Source: Clostridia bacterium (lineage in GTDB: Bacteria; Bacillota; Clostridia; Christensenellales; Borkfalkiaceae). From it: a stretch of DNA of 64,000 nucleotides. Made by a program: the position numbers and the translations under genes. Below are positions 33,289 to 42,057 of this stretch, one piece after another. The notes beneath the pieces were generated by a model. The model saw only the letters and a list, made by a program, of their open reading frames with translations, did not search any database and was not told the origin of the DNA. Numbering within the stretch: the stretch's first letter is position 1; the number at the start of each line of letters is the position of its first letter. The stretch is from the NCBI GenBank assembly GCA_017887095.1, contig JAGHIT010000094.1:1-64000 (forward strand), in the 5' to 3' direction.

Positions 33289-33867
33289 CTATAAAATATT
33301 CAGGTCGCAAAGAACATTCCGAACGGAACATTTCAAGTGCTCGAGAGATCCATTGTTGTCTATGATTATACAATTCATTTTTTCAAGTTGAACAGGATCA
33401 AGTTGCTGTGCCATGCGGGCAAGTGCCTCCGCACGCGTTGCTCCGTCACGAAGGACGACGGACCGGATGCGCGATTCTTTTTCGCGTCGTACGGCAATAA
33501 TGTAGTCGAACAGAGAGGCGTATCCGTTTTCATACAACAAAGGGACTTCTCCGAATGAAATCGGATGCTGTTCCATTTCTCTCAGAAGATTTTGCATGAT
33601 GCGAGGGTGAGCAATGTCATTCAGCTGTTTCAAAGCATTTTTATCCGAAAAAACTCGGGCGGATATTTTTTTTCGATCCGGATTACCATGTGTCAGACAA
33701 TCAGGAAACGTCTGTTGCAGAAGGGAAAGATAGGACGGATCGACCCAAAGTTTACGATTGATTTCGTCACAGGAAAATACCGGAAATCCTAATTCTCTAA
33801 TAATGTCGGACACTGCAGTTTTTCCGCTTCCCAACCCGCCCGTGATAGCGATTTTACTTTGCTTCAT
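33289..33867 (-). CDS. coaE: Dephospho-CoA kinase
   Basis: CoaE adds the 3'-phosphate to dephospho-CoA, the last step of coenzyme A synthesis. The 192-residue protein starts KIAITGGLGSGKTAVSD (P-loop, about 10-17) and contains SCDEINRKLW, HPRIMQNL and VPLLYENGY. The ATG at 33867 is chosen over a longer reading because the P-loop must lie near the start; it overlaps polA by 14 bases. Confidence 0.93.
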   Translation of the reverse strand: MKQSKIAITGGLGSGKTAVSDIIRELGFPVFSCDEINRKLWVDPSYLSLLQQTFPDCLTHGNPDRKKISARVFSDKNALKQLNDIAHPRIMQNLLREMEQHPISFGEVPLLYENGYASLFDYIIAVRREKESRIRSVVLRDGATRAEALARMAQQLDPVQLEKMNCIIIDNNGSLEHLKCSVRNVLCDLNIL

Positions 33868-36394
33868 ACCAGCTTTTTCCCGTAGAAATCTCAACAGTGA
33901 GAGGAACACGGAGTTTGACTGCCGCTTCCATCTCCTCTTTGAGTACTTGTTTTGCCGCAGCGGCCTCAGCTTCAGGAGCATCGATGATCAGTTCGTCGTG
34001 TACCTGCAGCACAAGCTTTGCAGCAAAGCGTTCTTGTTTTAGACGATTCGCAACACGGAGCATTGCAATTTTGATGATATCAGCCGCGCTGCCTTGTAAC
34101 GGCATATTCATTGCTGCGCGTTCTCCGAATGCACGTTGATTGAAGTTGCTTGACTTTAATTCCGCAATGTAGCGTTTTCGTCCAAGAAGTGTTGTAACAT
34201 AGCCGTCCTCTTTTGCGCGACGTACGTTGTTTTCCATATAGCTTCTGACTTCCGGGTGCGTAGAAAAATATGCATTGATATATCGTTGCGCCTCTTCATT
34301 GGAGCACCCAAGGTCTTTTGCCAAACCAAATGCGCTCATGCCGTAAATGATCCCGAAATTAATAGTTTTTGCTCTGCGCCGAAGATCGGGCGTTACCTCA
34401 TCGAGGGGAACACCAAAGAGTTTCGACGCTGTTGCGGCGTGAATATCAAGATCGTTGCGATAGGCATCAAGCAGAGCTTGGCACTCAGAAAAATGTGCAA
34501 GCAGCCGGAGTTCGATCTGAGAGTAGTCGGCATCAATCAGCAGATTGCCTTCTCGTGCGATAAATAATTTTCTCAGTTCCCTTCCAATTTCAGTACGGAC
34601 GGGAATATTTTGCAGATTAGGATTTGCGCTTGAGAGACGTCCGGTTGTTGTCATTGTCTGATAATAGGTCGTATGCACAATTTCGCCCTTCACTAAGGGA
34701 CGGATCCCATCAATATAGGTAGATTGAAGTTTTTGAATTTCACGGTACTTCAGAATCAGTTTTGCGATTTCATGATCCTCTGCGAGTTTTTCAAGAACGT
34801 CGGCGTTCGTAGAATAGCCGCCTCGGAGATTTTTTTTGATACCGCGTGAACTATATCCCAGTCTGTCAAATAAAATTTCTGACAGCTGAAAGGGAGAATT
34901 GAGATTGAACGAGGTTCCCGCAAGCTGAAAGATGCGTGTGGAAAGTGTTTGCATCTCTTGATTGAACCGATCTGAAAAGACGGGAAATTTCGTGGTATCG
35001 ACCCGCACTCCGGTCTGTTCCATGTCGAAGAGGAGATGTGCAAGCGGAAGTTCCAGTTCACGGTAAAGAATTGTGTCTTCCTTGTTTTCATGAGACACGG
35101 CATCCCGATAAGCAAGCATGAGCGCATACGCACAGAATTCTTCAGAAATCGCAAATTCAGACGCAAGTTCTTTTGCACCGGCCGGTTTACGATTGGAATC
35201 AGACAGGTAACGCATCAGTGAGACGTCGTCTGCCTGACATGAAATTGTGACTCCGGCGGCGTCATGCAGAAAATGCGCTACAGATTTGACATCGTTTAGA
35301 ACGGCATGCCTGGATCCGGAAAATAAGACTTCAAGCAGCGGTTTTAGTTCTGAGAGAAAAAAACCTGGCTCCAGGAAGTTTTCCTTGATGCGGAGCAGGT
35401 ATTCTGAGTCTCCGTCATAATAGTGAATCCCGTCCGTTTCCACGGTCAACGAATATTCATTCACGGTTTGAGCACGCTCTGTGAGGCTGCCAAGGATGGT
35501 GTCAGAACATTCAATCAGATCAGTGTGCTTATTTTTTGAGGAAGGAAAGAATTTGCTTCCAAGGAGAGAGCGAAATTCAAGGTTGGAAAAAGCTTTGCGG
35601 GCATTTTCCGAAAAGGGGAGATGCAGGATACAGTCTCCTAACGTAAGATCAAGCGGAACGCATGTGTCTATTGTAGCCAGCGTACGGGAGAGATAGGCGC
35701 TGTCCCGCCCGAGTTCCAGTTTTTGCCGTACGTTTTTTGATAAGTCGTCAAGATGGGAGTACACACCGTCCAAATTATGATATTTTGCTAAAAGAGATAA
35801 CGCACTCTTGGGACCGATTCCCTTGACACCGGGAATATTATCGGAGTTGTCTCCCATCAGCGCTTTCAGTTCAATCACTTGAGAAGGGGTGATTCCCTCT
35901 TTTTCGTAAAAATTATCCTGTGTCATGCGGTCAATGTCGGTTACGCCGCGTTTGGTGATACACACACTGGTGTGTGCGTCGATCAGCTGGTAACTGTCGT
36001 GGTCGCCTGTATAAATCAGTGTCTCCACTTCAGGAAATCTGCGTGCAATGGTTCCGATCAGGTCGTCGGCTTCGTAGCCCGCTTTTTCCATGATACAAAT
36101 ATCCATGGCACGCAGCAGATCTTTGAGTACGGGGACCTGAACTACAAGCTCTTCCGGCATTGGTTTACGCGTTCCCTTGTACTGATTATAGATTTTGTGC
36201 CGGAAAGTCGGCGCGTGGACATCAAACGTGACTACAAAATATTCAGGTTTTTCATCTTCAAGGATTCTGAACATCAGTTTGATAAAACCGAAGATTCCGT
36301 TGGTCGGTAATCCTTCTCTGGTAGTAAAAGGCGCCATGGCATAAAAAGCGCGGTTTAAAAGACTGTTACCGTCAATCAAGATAAGTTTTTCCAT
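33854..36394 (-). CDS. polA: DNA polymerase I
   Basis: Gap-filling and primer-removing polymerase, 846 residues. Residues 1-280 are the 5'-3' nuclease (LIDGNSLLNRAFYA, GYEADDLIGTIAR, GDNSDNIPGVKGIGPKSA). About 300-460 is the 3'-5' exonuclease fold, where the exo I Asp of the DTETD motif appears lost (LTVETD), so proofreading is probably absent, as in Bacillus. Residues 470-846 hold the polymerase: ADYSQIELR (motif A), RRRAKTINFGIIYG (motif B) and VLQVHDELI (motif C). The start ATG is at the predicted transcription start. Confidence 0.96.
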   Translation of the reverse strand: MEKLILIDGNSLLNRAFYAMAPFTTREGLPTNGIFGFIKLMFRILEDEKPEYFVVTFDVHAPTFRHKIYNQYKGTRKPMPEELVVQVPVLKDLLRAMDICIMEKAGYEADDLIGTIARRFPEVETLIYTGDHDSYQLIDAHTSVCITKRGVTDIDRMTQDNFYEKEGITPSQVIELKALMGDNSDNIPGVKGIGPKSALSLLAKYHNLDGVYSHLDDLSKNVRQKLELGRDSAYLSRTLATIDTCVPLDLTLGDCILHLPFSENARKAFSNLEFRSLLGSKFFPSSKNKHTDLIECSDTILGSLTERAQTVNEYSLTVETDGIHYYDGDSEYLLRIKENFLEPGFFLSELKPLLEVLFSGSRHAVLNDVKSVAHFLHDAAGVTISCQADDVSLMRYLSDSNRKPAGAKELASEFAISEEFCAYALMLAYRDAVSHENKEDTILYRELELPLAHLLFDMEQTGVRVDTTKFPVFSDRFNQEMQTLSTRIFQLAGTSFNLNSPFQLSEILFDRLGYSSRGIKKNLRGGYSTNADVLEKLAEDHEIAKLILKYREIQKLQSTYIDGIRPLVKGEIVHTTYYQTMTTTGRLSSANPNLQNIPVRTEIGRELRKLFIAREGNLLIDADYSQIELRLLAHFSECQALLDAYRNDLDIHAATASKLFGVPLDEVTPDLRRRAKTINFGIIYGMSAFGLAKDLGCSNEEAQRYINAYFSTHPEVRSYMENNVRRAKEDGYVTTLLGRKRYIAELKSSNFNQRAFGERAAMNMPLQGSAADIIKIAMLRVANRLKQERFAAKLVLQVHDELIIDAPEAEAAAAKQVLKEEMEAAVKLRVPLTVEISTGKSWYEAK

Positions 36395-36400
36395 AAAGAT

Positions 36401-36429
36401 ATTGTACCACGGCTGAGTTTTTTTTGCAA
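36401..36429 (-). promoter_or_regulatory. Leaderless promoter of polA
   Basis: Minus strand TTGCAA (36429-36424), 17 bases, TACAAT (36406-36401), then exactly 6 bases to the ATG (36394). No Shine-Dalgarno. Confidence 0.7.
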
Positions 36430-36447
36430 GAATCTAAGAAAAATCGC

Positions 36448-36476
36448 TTGATTTTTCTTTTCAACTGTACTATAAT
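36448..36476 (+). promoter_or_regulatory. Promoter of tRNA-Leu(CAA)
   Basis: TTGATT (36448-36453), 17 bases, TATAAT (36471-36476). The tRNA starts 13 bases downstream. Confidence 0.75.
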
Positions 36477-36489
36477 TTCTTTGTTTAAC

Positions 36490-36576
36490 GCCGTCGTGGT
36501 GAAACTGGCAGACGCAACAGACTCAAAATCTGTCGGGGGCGACCCCGTATCGGTTCGATTCCGATCGACGGCACCA
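36490..36576 (+). tRNA. tRNA-Leu, anticodon CAA
   Basis: Class II tRNA with acceptor GCCGTCG/CGACGGC, anticodon stem ACAGA/TCTGT, loop CTCAAAA (CAA at 34-36), variable arm CGGGGGCGACCCCG, T loop TTCGATT and encoded CCA. Reads UUG. Confidence 0.95.
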
Positions 36577-36581
36577 ATTTG

Positions 36582-36622
36582 ACAGACAGTCTGACAGAAA
36601 GTCAGACTGTCTGTATTTTTTT
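36582..36622 (+). terminator. Terminator of tRNA-Leu(CAA)
   Basis: A perfect 14-bp stem pairs 36582-36595 with 36601-36614 across AGAAA, followed by seven T residues. Confidence 0.93.
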
Positions 36623-36728
36623 GTCGCATGATGGAAAGGGGATCAAGTTTGAATTCATGGTTACCGCAAACGAAGTAAGAGCGTCATGAAAAAATTGTCG
36701 AATATTGTCGTTTTTTACCTCGGATTTC

Positions 36729-36757
36729 TTGAAATCTCAAGAAAGTTATGATATATT
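36729..36757 (+). promoter_or_regulatory. Leaderless promoter of the first XRE gene
   Basis: TTGAAA (36729-36734), 17 bases, TATATT (36752-36757), then 6 bases to ATG 36764. No Shine-Dalgarno. Confidence 0.6.
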
Positions 36758-36763
36758 TATAAT

Positions 36764-37366
36764 ATGAAGTATCCGGCACATACAAACGGCGCGTTTCTGC
36801 GTGTTCTTCGTACAAATCACGGAGAAACTCAAAACACATTGGCAAACGCCATTCATATTTCCAGGCAGTTGCTTTCCATGTGGGAATGCGATAAAGCCAG
36901 AGCAACCGAGGAAGGGCTTTTAGCGATAGCCGAGCATTATCAGCTCGATGTTCATATGGTAATCGAGCAATATTATGCAGAAATTGTTGATGAAACAGCT
37001 GTTTCCGTGAAGGAAGATGCAATTGACGTGGGCGCCGGCGCGGATGAGGGGTGTGAGACGACAGAAAGGTCTACCGGGCGGAAAATACACCCGGTCGTTC
37101 GTTCCGGTATCTTAACGGCGGGCGGAACGTTGGTTGTTTATATCATTTTCTTTAGTATTTTGTTCGGTGCGGTCTTGCCGAATACCCCACTGGAAAATGT
37201 CTCAACAAGAACCGTTACCGTAATTAATGTTTCCGCACTTTTATCGTTACTGACGTTTACTCTGATTTGTCTTGTTGCTCTTGTTGTGTTGTTGCATATC
37301 ATTATCCGAGCTATTATAAGACGGCGGAAGATGCGAAAATATGTGCCAAAGGATGAAAAGATATAA
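36764..37366 (+). CDS. Membrane-anchored XRE-family regulator, copy 1
   Basis: A 200-residue protein. Residues 8-62 form a Cro/C1-type helix-turn-helix (GAFLRVLRTNHGETQNTLANAIHISRQ at the start, LLSMWECDKA after). An acidic linker follows, then two membrane helices (about 115-140 and 150-180) and a basic C-terminal tail. It resembles the next gene in order and in the motif RQLLSMWECDKA. Such proteins may sense membrane or envelope state; the signal and targets are unknown. The next gene has its own promoter. Confidence 0.8.
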   Translation: MKYPAHTNGAFLRVLRTNHGETQNTLANAIHISRQLLSMWECDKARATEEGLLAIAEHYQLDVHMVIEQYYAEIVDETAVSVKEDAIDVGAGADEGCETTERSTGRKIHPVVRSGILTAGGTLVVYIIFFSILFGAVLPNTPLENVSTRTVTVINVSALLSLLTFTLICLVALVVLLHIIIRAIIRRRKMRKYVPKDEKI

Positions 37367-37491
37367 ATTTTTTCGTTGCCGTGTGACACAGTGTGAGTTG
37401 TATTGTGTTTGACCCCGCGCTTTCTGTGGGGTCAATTGCTTGTAGATGAACACTTGTCTCATGGGGGAAAGATGCTTTACGATATCAAAAG

Positions 37492-37520
37492 TTGCTTTTA
37501 TGAACAAAGTGTGATACAAT
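37492..37520 (+). promoter_or_regulatory. Leaderless promoter of the second XRE gene
   Basis: TTGCTT (37492-37497), 17 bases, TACAAT (37515-37520), then exactly 6 bases to ATG 37527. No Shine-Dalgarno. Confidence 0.7.
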
Positions 37521-37526
37521 TGTGCT

Positions 37527-38159
37527 ATGAAAAATAAACTTCAGACAAATGGTGCATATTTGCGGGAATTGCGCAGAGAACACGGGGATCGTCAGGAAGA
37601 TCTTGCAGAGATATTACATGTTTCTCGTCAGCTTTTGTCTATGTGGGAATGTGATAAGGCGCAGGCAAATATGGATGCATTGATCGTGATTTCCGAGTAT
37701 TATAATTTACCTTTGCAGACGGTGACGCGGGGGTATTTCAGTGAGCGTCCGTCACTTGTCAATACAACGGATATGGCGCAAGCGAACAGCGAACCGACCC
37801 CGCAGGAAAACACTCTGTCTTGCGATCCGAAAGTGTTTGAAAATAGCAGGACTCAAGGGGTGAAGACATCACTGCGTACAATTCTGAGAACAGGAGGCAT
37901 TGTTTTTATTGTTGTTTTGACCGGATATAGTGTGCTTGCTTTGCTTATGTTTTGGGCAATTACATCGTTTGAGCGCGAAAACGGCAGTGTAAATTCTGTT
38001 GTCATATCCAATTTTCCGATGCTTGCGATCATACTGGTATGTATTTTGTTTTGTTTGGTCTGCGGAGCGATGCTGATCCATTTATTGTGCTTTCTTGTTA
38101 TGCGTAAAAAGAATAAAATGAGTTTTCAAACGATGATAAAGCAAGATGACAATAAATGA
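37527..38159 (+). CDS. Membrane-anchored XRE-family regulator, copy 2
   Basis: A 210-residue paralogue of the preceding protein: N-terminal Cro/C1 helix-turn-helix (NGAYLRELRREHG, then RQLLSMWECDKA), a polar linker of about 60 residues, and two membrane helices (about 130-155 and 168-195). The helix-turn-helix halves are much more alike than the membrane halves, so the two may bind similar DNA but respond to different signals. Function unknown. Confidence 0.8.
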   Translation: MKNKLQTNGAYLRELRREHGDRQEDLAEILHVSRQLLSMWECDKAQANMDALIVISEYYNLPLQTVTRGYFSERPSLVNTTDMAQANSEPTPQENTLSCDPKVFENSRTQGVKTSLRTILRTGGIVFIVVLTGYSVLALLMFWAITSFERENGSVNSVVISNFPMLAIILVCILFCLVCGAMLIHLLCFLVMRKKNKMSFQTMIKQDDNK

Positions 38160-38230
38160 AAGTGAGAGATTTCTCAAATGACAGTTCTGTTTTTTTTGTG
38201 ATCCTTTAGGCTTGTATTACATTGGAGAAA

Positions 38231-38293
38231 AAACGATGCCGATGCATCAGGCAGCGCCGCCGCGACAATTGTCGCGGCGGCGCTGCCATCGTT
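38231..38293. terminator. Convergent terminator containing a 38-bp perfect palindrome
   Basis: The perfect palindrome 38250-38287 (19 bases each side, no loop, core CGCGACAATTGTCGCG) lies between AACGATG (38232-38238) and CATCGTT (38287-38293). On the minus strand the outer stem ends in TTTTTT, so it should terminate the rnf transcript; on the plus strand it closes the second XRE gene. Confidence 0.7.
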
Positions 38294-38306
38294 ATTTATG
38301 GAGTTC

Positions 38307-39122
38307 TTAATATTTTGACCGAATGCTTCCGCGAGGACAGGCTGCGGCGCAGTTACCGCAATTAGTACACTTGTCGTAGTTGATGACGGGCAGATTGTTT
38401 TGCATCGTAATCGCTCCCTGCGGGCAAATCTTTGCACACTTGCCGCAACCGATGCATCCCGTCTTGCAGGCGTCCATAACGGCTTTTCCTTTGTCATGAG
38501 AAGCGCAGGCGATATATACCTTAGCGTCGGCAGGGATGCGAGAGAACAGATTTTTTGGACAATTCAGTATACAGGCGCCGCAGGAGACACATCTGTCGTC
38601 CGTTTGTGCGCAGGCTTCCGGAAACGAAATCGCGTTCTCGGGACAGATGCGCGCGCAGTTGCCGCCGCCCAGACATCCGAATGTGCAGATTTTATGTCCG
38701 CCTGCGAGCTTGATTTCTTCTGAGCAGTCTTGTGCGCCATTGTATATAAAGGCGTCGGCAGCGTTGGATCCACCCGAACAATGACATACGCTGACGGTCG
38801 GCTTTCCCGCTGAAAAGGGAACGCCGAGGATCTCAGCAATCGCAGCCTTTTGTCCGCTCTCCGTAACATGACAGTCTGAGAGTGAAGCTTCGCCTTTTGC
38901 AAGTTTTTCCGCAAATCCGGCACAGCCCGTACAGCCGCATCCGCCGCAATTGGCGCCTGCCAAGTGTGATAAAATACTTTCTACTTTTTCGTTGGCATTC
39001 GACTTACAAAATTTGGCAACCAGCAAAATACAGACAGTGAGAAGAACGGCGATCGCGGCAAAGATGCCAATGACGATGCCGACCTGAGCCCATTGCACTT
39101 GAGCAAGAAGAAGAGATTGCAT
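38307..39122 (-). CDS. rnfB: Rnf complex subunit B, iron-sulphur protein
   Basis: RnfB is thought to take electrons from ferredoxin into the Rnf complex, which couples ferredoxin oxidation by NAD to ion export. The 271-residue protein has an N-terminal membrane helix (about 12-38), the Cys cluster ANCGGCGCTGCAGFAEKL (about 57-74), then several 4Fe-4S motifs (CVSCGACILNCPKN, CIGCGKCAKICPQG, CTNCGNCAAACPRG). It is last in its operon, 9 bases after rnfA, as is common in Clostridia. Confidence 0.95.
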   Translation of the reverse strand: MQSLLLAQVQWAQVGIVIGIFAAIAVLLTVCILLVAKFCKSNANEKVESILSHLAGANCGGCGCTGCAGFAEKLAKGEASLSDCHVTESGQKAAIAEILGVPFSAGKPTVSVCHCSGGSNAADAFIYNGAQDCSEEIKLAGGHKICTFGCLGGGNCARICPENAISFPEACAQTDDRCVSCGACILNCPKNLFSRIPADAKVYIACASHDKGKAVMDACKTGCIGCGKCAKICPQGAITMQNNLPVINYDKCTNCGNCAAACPRGSIRSKY

Positions 39123-39131
39123 AGTTCCTCC

Positions 39132-39746
39132 TTACAGCAGCGCAAAGACGTAAAACGCCATTGCCATGAAACATGCCGCTACCATTGTGATCGGAAACCC
39201 TTTCATACATTTTGCGACGGGGAGTTTTTCCAATTTTTCTCTTACGCCGCCCATCAGAAGCATTGCGAGCGTAAAGCCAAGCCCCGAGCAAAGCGCATAT
39301 AACAGTGCAAAGCCGAGATTCATGTTGATCCCCGCCGCTACGCCGCTGACGATTTCGGAGACGTCGTTGACGAGCAGTAATTCCGCAACGCCTAAGATTG
39401 CGCAATTTGTCGTGATAAGGGGAAGATAAATACCCATGGAACGATAGAGCGCAGGGGAGATCTTTTCAATGATCTTTTCCAGCATTTGTACTAACGCAGC
39501 AATGACAAATATAAAGAAAATGATCTCAAGATATTCGATCTTAAGCGGCACCATGATATACGTGTAGAGGGGATAAGTGACAAGTGTTGCCAAAAGCATG
39601 ACCAGCGTTACCGCAATACCCATCGATAGTGCGCTGTTGGTCTTTTTGGAAACACCGAGAAAGGGACAGATGCCGAGGAACTTTACCAGAATAAAATTCT
39701 GCGAAAAGACTGCGGAAATAACGATGAGAAAAATAGTTGCGGCCAT
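39132..39746 (-). CDS. rnfA: Rnf complex subunit A
   Basis: A 204-residue integral membrane subunit with about six helices, homologous to NqrE. ILVKFLGICPFLGVSKK near the N-terminus and LPLITTNCAILGVAELLL in the middle carry the two conserved Cys that hold the intramembrane iron-sulphur centre with RnfE. Starts directly after the rnfE stop. Confidence 0.95.
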   Translation of the reverse strand: MAATIFLIVISAVFSQNFILVKFLGICPFLGVSKKTNSALSMGIAVTLVMLLATLVTYPLYTYIMVPLKIEYLEIIFFIFVIAALVQMLEKIIEKISPALYRSMGIYLPLITTNCAILGVAELLLVNDVSEIVSGVAAGINMNLGFALLYALCSGLGFTLAMLLMGGVREKLEKLPVAKCMKGFPITMVAACFMAMAFYVFALL

Positions 39747-40436
39747 TTATCCATCCTCCCGTTCGGATGATTCAGTCACGGGCGGAAGCGGCCCGATGGC
39801 TGCCGGCTTGCGGAGTACGCGCATTTTTTTGACGCGGCGCGCTTGCTCTGCCTTATTGGCAACAAAGACAAAGAGGGCGATACAGATACCGTATACAAAG
39901 AACGCGCCTGCGGCATTGGTGAAAAAGCCGATCCTGAAGTCCGTCACCTGAATGCCAAAGAAGGAACCGCTGCCCAAAAATTCGCGGATAATGCCGATGA
40001 ATGTGAGTGCAAAAGTAAGCCCGAGTCCCGTCGCAACGCCGTCGATTGCGCTGTCGATCACAGGACGTTTGCTCGCAAACGCCTCTGCACGTCCCAAAAT
40101 AACGCAGTTGACAACGATGAGCGGCAAGAATACGCCCATGGAGTCGTAGAGATCGGGGATGTATTTATCCAGCACCATTCTCAATAGTGTTACCATCGTT
40201 GCAATGATTACGACAAAAGCCGGGATACGCACCGTGTTCGGAATGATCTTTCGCAACAAAGAGATGATAACATTACTCAGAAGCAAAACAACAGTGACGG
40301 AGAGTCCCATGCCAAAGCTGTTGACGGCAGAAGTGGACATGGCCAATGTTGAACATGTACCAAGCACCAGTTTAAATGTTGCATTGTTTGTGACGAGCCC
40401 GTCATATGCGATCTTACCGTATTTCTTTGCATTCAT
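39747..40436 (-). CDS. rnfE: Rnf complex subunit E
   Basis: A 229-residue membrane subunit homologous to NqrD and to RnfA. Seen are NATFKLVLGTCSTLAMSTSAVN and LPLIVVNCVILGRAEAFAS, the two half-helices with conserved Cys. The start is the ATG at 40436, after GGGAGG, rather than the longer reading. The basic and acidic C-terminal extension (about 205-229) is variable in the family. Four-base overlap with rnfG. Confidence 0.94.
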   Translation of the reverse strand: MNAKKYGKIAYDGLVTNNATFKLVLGTCSTLAMSTSAVNSFGMGLSVTVVLLLSNVIISLLRKIIPNTVRIPAFVVIIATMVTLLRMVLDKYIPDLYDSMGVFLPLIVVNCVILGRAEAFASKRPVIDSAIDGVATGLGLTFALTFIGIIREFLGSGSFFGIQVTDFRIGFFTNAAGAFFVYGICIALFVFVANKAEQARRVKKMRVLRKPAAIGPLPPVTESSEREDG

Positions 40437-41056
40437 GACTGACCTCCCGAGATCACGGTGCGGAAACACGCGAGCGCTGTATTGACCGCATTGACCATGG
40501 CATTGGACGTCTGACTTGCGCCTGCCACGATATTGTTGAGCGGATCGGATGAACCCTTGATCGCAGTAAAGTATCCGCCTGACGCAATCGCCTCGTTTTG
40601 CGAGGTGAAATATTCGTAATATTTTGTATTGAAGTTGGACATCAGTGTCTGTCCGTCGTTGGAGTCGTAGACGACCTTCTCGATGCCGGTGAGCTGCGGG
40701 CTGCCATCTTCAGAAGCGTCGCAGCCGATGACCACCCATAGCGTCACCGTGCCCGAACCGCCCGAATAGCCGCCGTAGCCCGTCGTATGCAGGAGATAGT
40801 TCCCGTCGTCCAGGACGAGATACGCTTCCTCCACCTGACCGTTGTTGTATGTTTTCTGTGCATCGGTCAGCTCGATTTCCTGTGTTTCAACTTCCGCGCC
40901 GTAAATTTTGGCAATAGAGCGGGCAAATCGCTCCTCATCGGAAACGAAAAAAATATCGTTGCAAATGGCAAGCAGTACTCCTGCGACAAGCACGATTGCT
41001 ATGAGAACGGCTAGACTCTTGAAGGCATTGCTCTTAAAAAATTCTTTGACCGTCAT
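40433..41056 (-). CDS. rnfG: Rnf complex subunit G, flavoprotein
   Basis: RnfG carries covalent FMN on the outer face of the membrane. The 207-residue protein has one N-terminal helix (about 14-32) and an FMN-binding domain. The flavinylation motif near residue 178 reads GASQTSNAM, a variant of (S/D)GATxT. Overlaps rnfD and rnfE by 4 bases each. No ApbE flavin transferase is in the window. Confidence 0.92.
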   Translation of the reverse strand: MTVKEFFKSNAFKSLAVLIAIVLVAGVLLAICNDIFFVSDEERFARSIAKIYGAEVETQEIELTDAQKTYNNGQVEEAYLVLDDGNYLLHTTGYGGYSGGSGTVTLWVVIGCDASEDGSPQLTGIEKVVYDSNDGQTLMSNFNTKYYEYFTSQNEAIASGGYFTAIKGSSDPLNNIVAGASQTSNAMVNAVNTALACFRTVISGGQS

Positions 41057-42057
41057 TGTTTCTCCCTCCTTTTCCTGATATATCCGAAGGGGCGGGGCTT
41101 AATGATGAGATCAAGAAGGAAAACAACAAAATTCATGAGGAAGATGACAAAAGAGACGACCTCGATGCCAACGGCTTTTCGTAGTCCCGCAGTCAGCAGT
41201 CCCAGTGCTATAAAATAAATAATATTCCCAAGTACCGTTTTCGGGGTCGTCACATAGTCCGTTGCCATAAAGATCGCGCCTAAAAAAAGTCCTCCCGAAA
41301 AGATTGCATTCGCAAACAGGTCAATACCGAAGCCGCCCTCCAGAGCCATGGCAAACAGTCCCGTGGTAACAATATACAAAAGGGGCAGATACCACTTGAT
41401 TATGCCACGCATACACAAATAAATATATCCGACAAGGAGCGCGAGTTTGCATGTTTCACCGATGCAGCCTGCAACGCCTGTACCGAGAAACAGATCGAGA
41501 GCTGAGAGCATGGGCTGACCGCTCAAAAAATTTCCGAGTTGTGTCGCCCCGGCTGAAGGGTCGAAGTTTGAGGCATCGGTAGCTATAGGCCCGAAGGCTG
41601 CCGCAGGATAAATGGTCATTGCCGTAAAAGAGATAAATAGCATGATCCTGCCCGCGAGCGCGGGGTTGACAATGTTTTTTCCCGTTCCTCCGAACAGCAT
41701 TTTGGCTACGCCGACGGCAAAGATGCTCCCGATCAGGGGCATATACCACGCTTCTATGGATGCGGGCAGACAGAGTGCAAGTAAAAGTCCCGTAACGAGC
41801 GAGGTGAAATCAAACTGCCGGAAAAATCGATCCAAAATGCTTTTGTCTTTCCAGACTTTGTTTTGTACAAGGTACCACACAAATTCCGTCAGGAATGCGC
41901 CCGCGAGCGAGATCGCTATGAAAACCGCCGCTTCCCAGCCAAAAAACACAATTCCGGCAATACTTGCAGGCAACAGAGCGATAAGGACGTCCAACATGAT
42001 CGTCCTTGTCGTTCGTCGCGTCTTTATGTGCGGCGCAGAGGATACGATAAAATTCAT
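41053..42057 (-). CDS. rnfD: Rnf complex subunit D
   Basis: A 334-residue membrane subunit with about nine helices, homologous to NqrB. SSAPHIKTRRTTRTIMLDV opens the protein; DPSAGATQLG contains the SGAT-like site (about 170-180) where RnfD binds FMN, and FMATDYVTTP is conserved. The ATG at 42057 follows AGGAGG; the longer reading upstream overlaps rnfC and is rejected. Confidence 0.94.
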   Translation of the reverse strand: MNFIVSSAPHIKTRRTTRTIMLDVLIALLPASIAGIVFFGWEAAVFIAISLAGAFLTEFVWYLVQNKVWKDKSILDRFFRQFDFTSLVTGLLLALCLPASIEAWYMPLIGSIFAVGVAKMLFGGTGKNIVNPALAGRIMLFISFTAMTIYPAAAFGPIATDASNFDPSAGATQLGNFLSGQPMLSALDLFLGTGVAGCIGETCKLALLVGYIYLCMRGIIKWYLPLLYIVTTGLFAMALEGGFGIDLFANAIFSGGLFLGAIFMATDYVTTPKTVLGNIIYFIALGLLTAGLRKAVGIEVVSFVIFLMNFVVFLLDLIIKPRPFGYIRKRREKQ

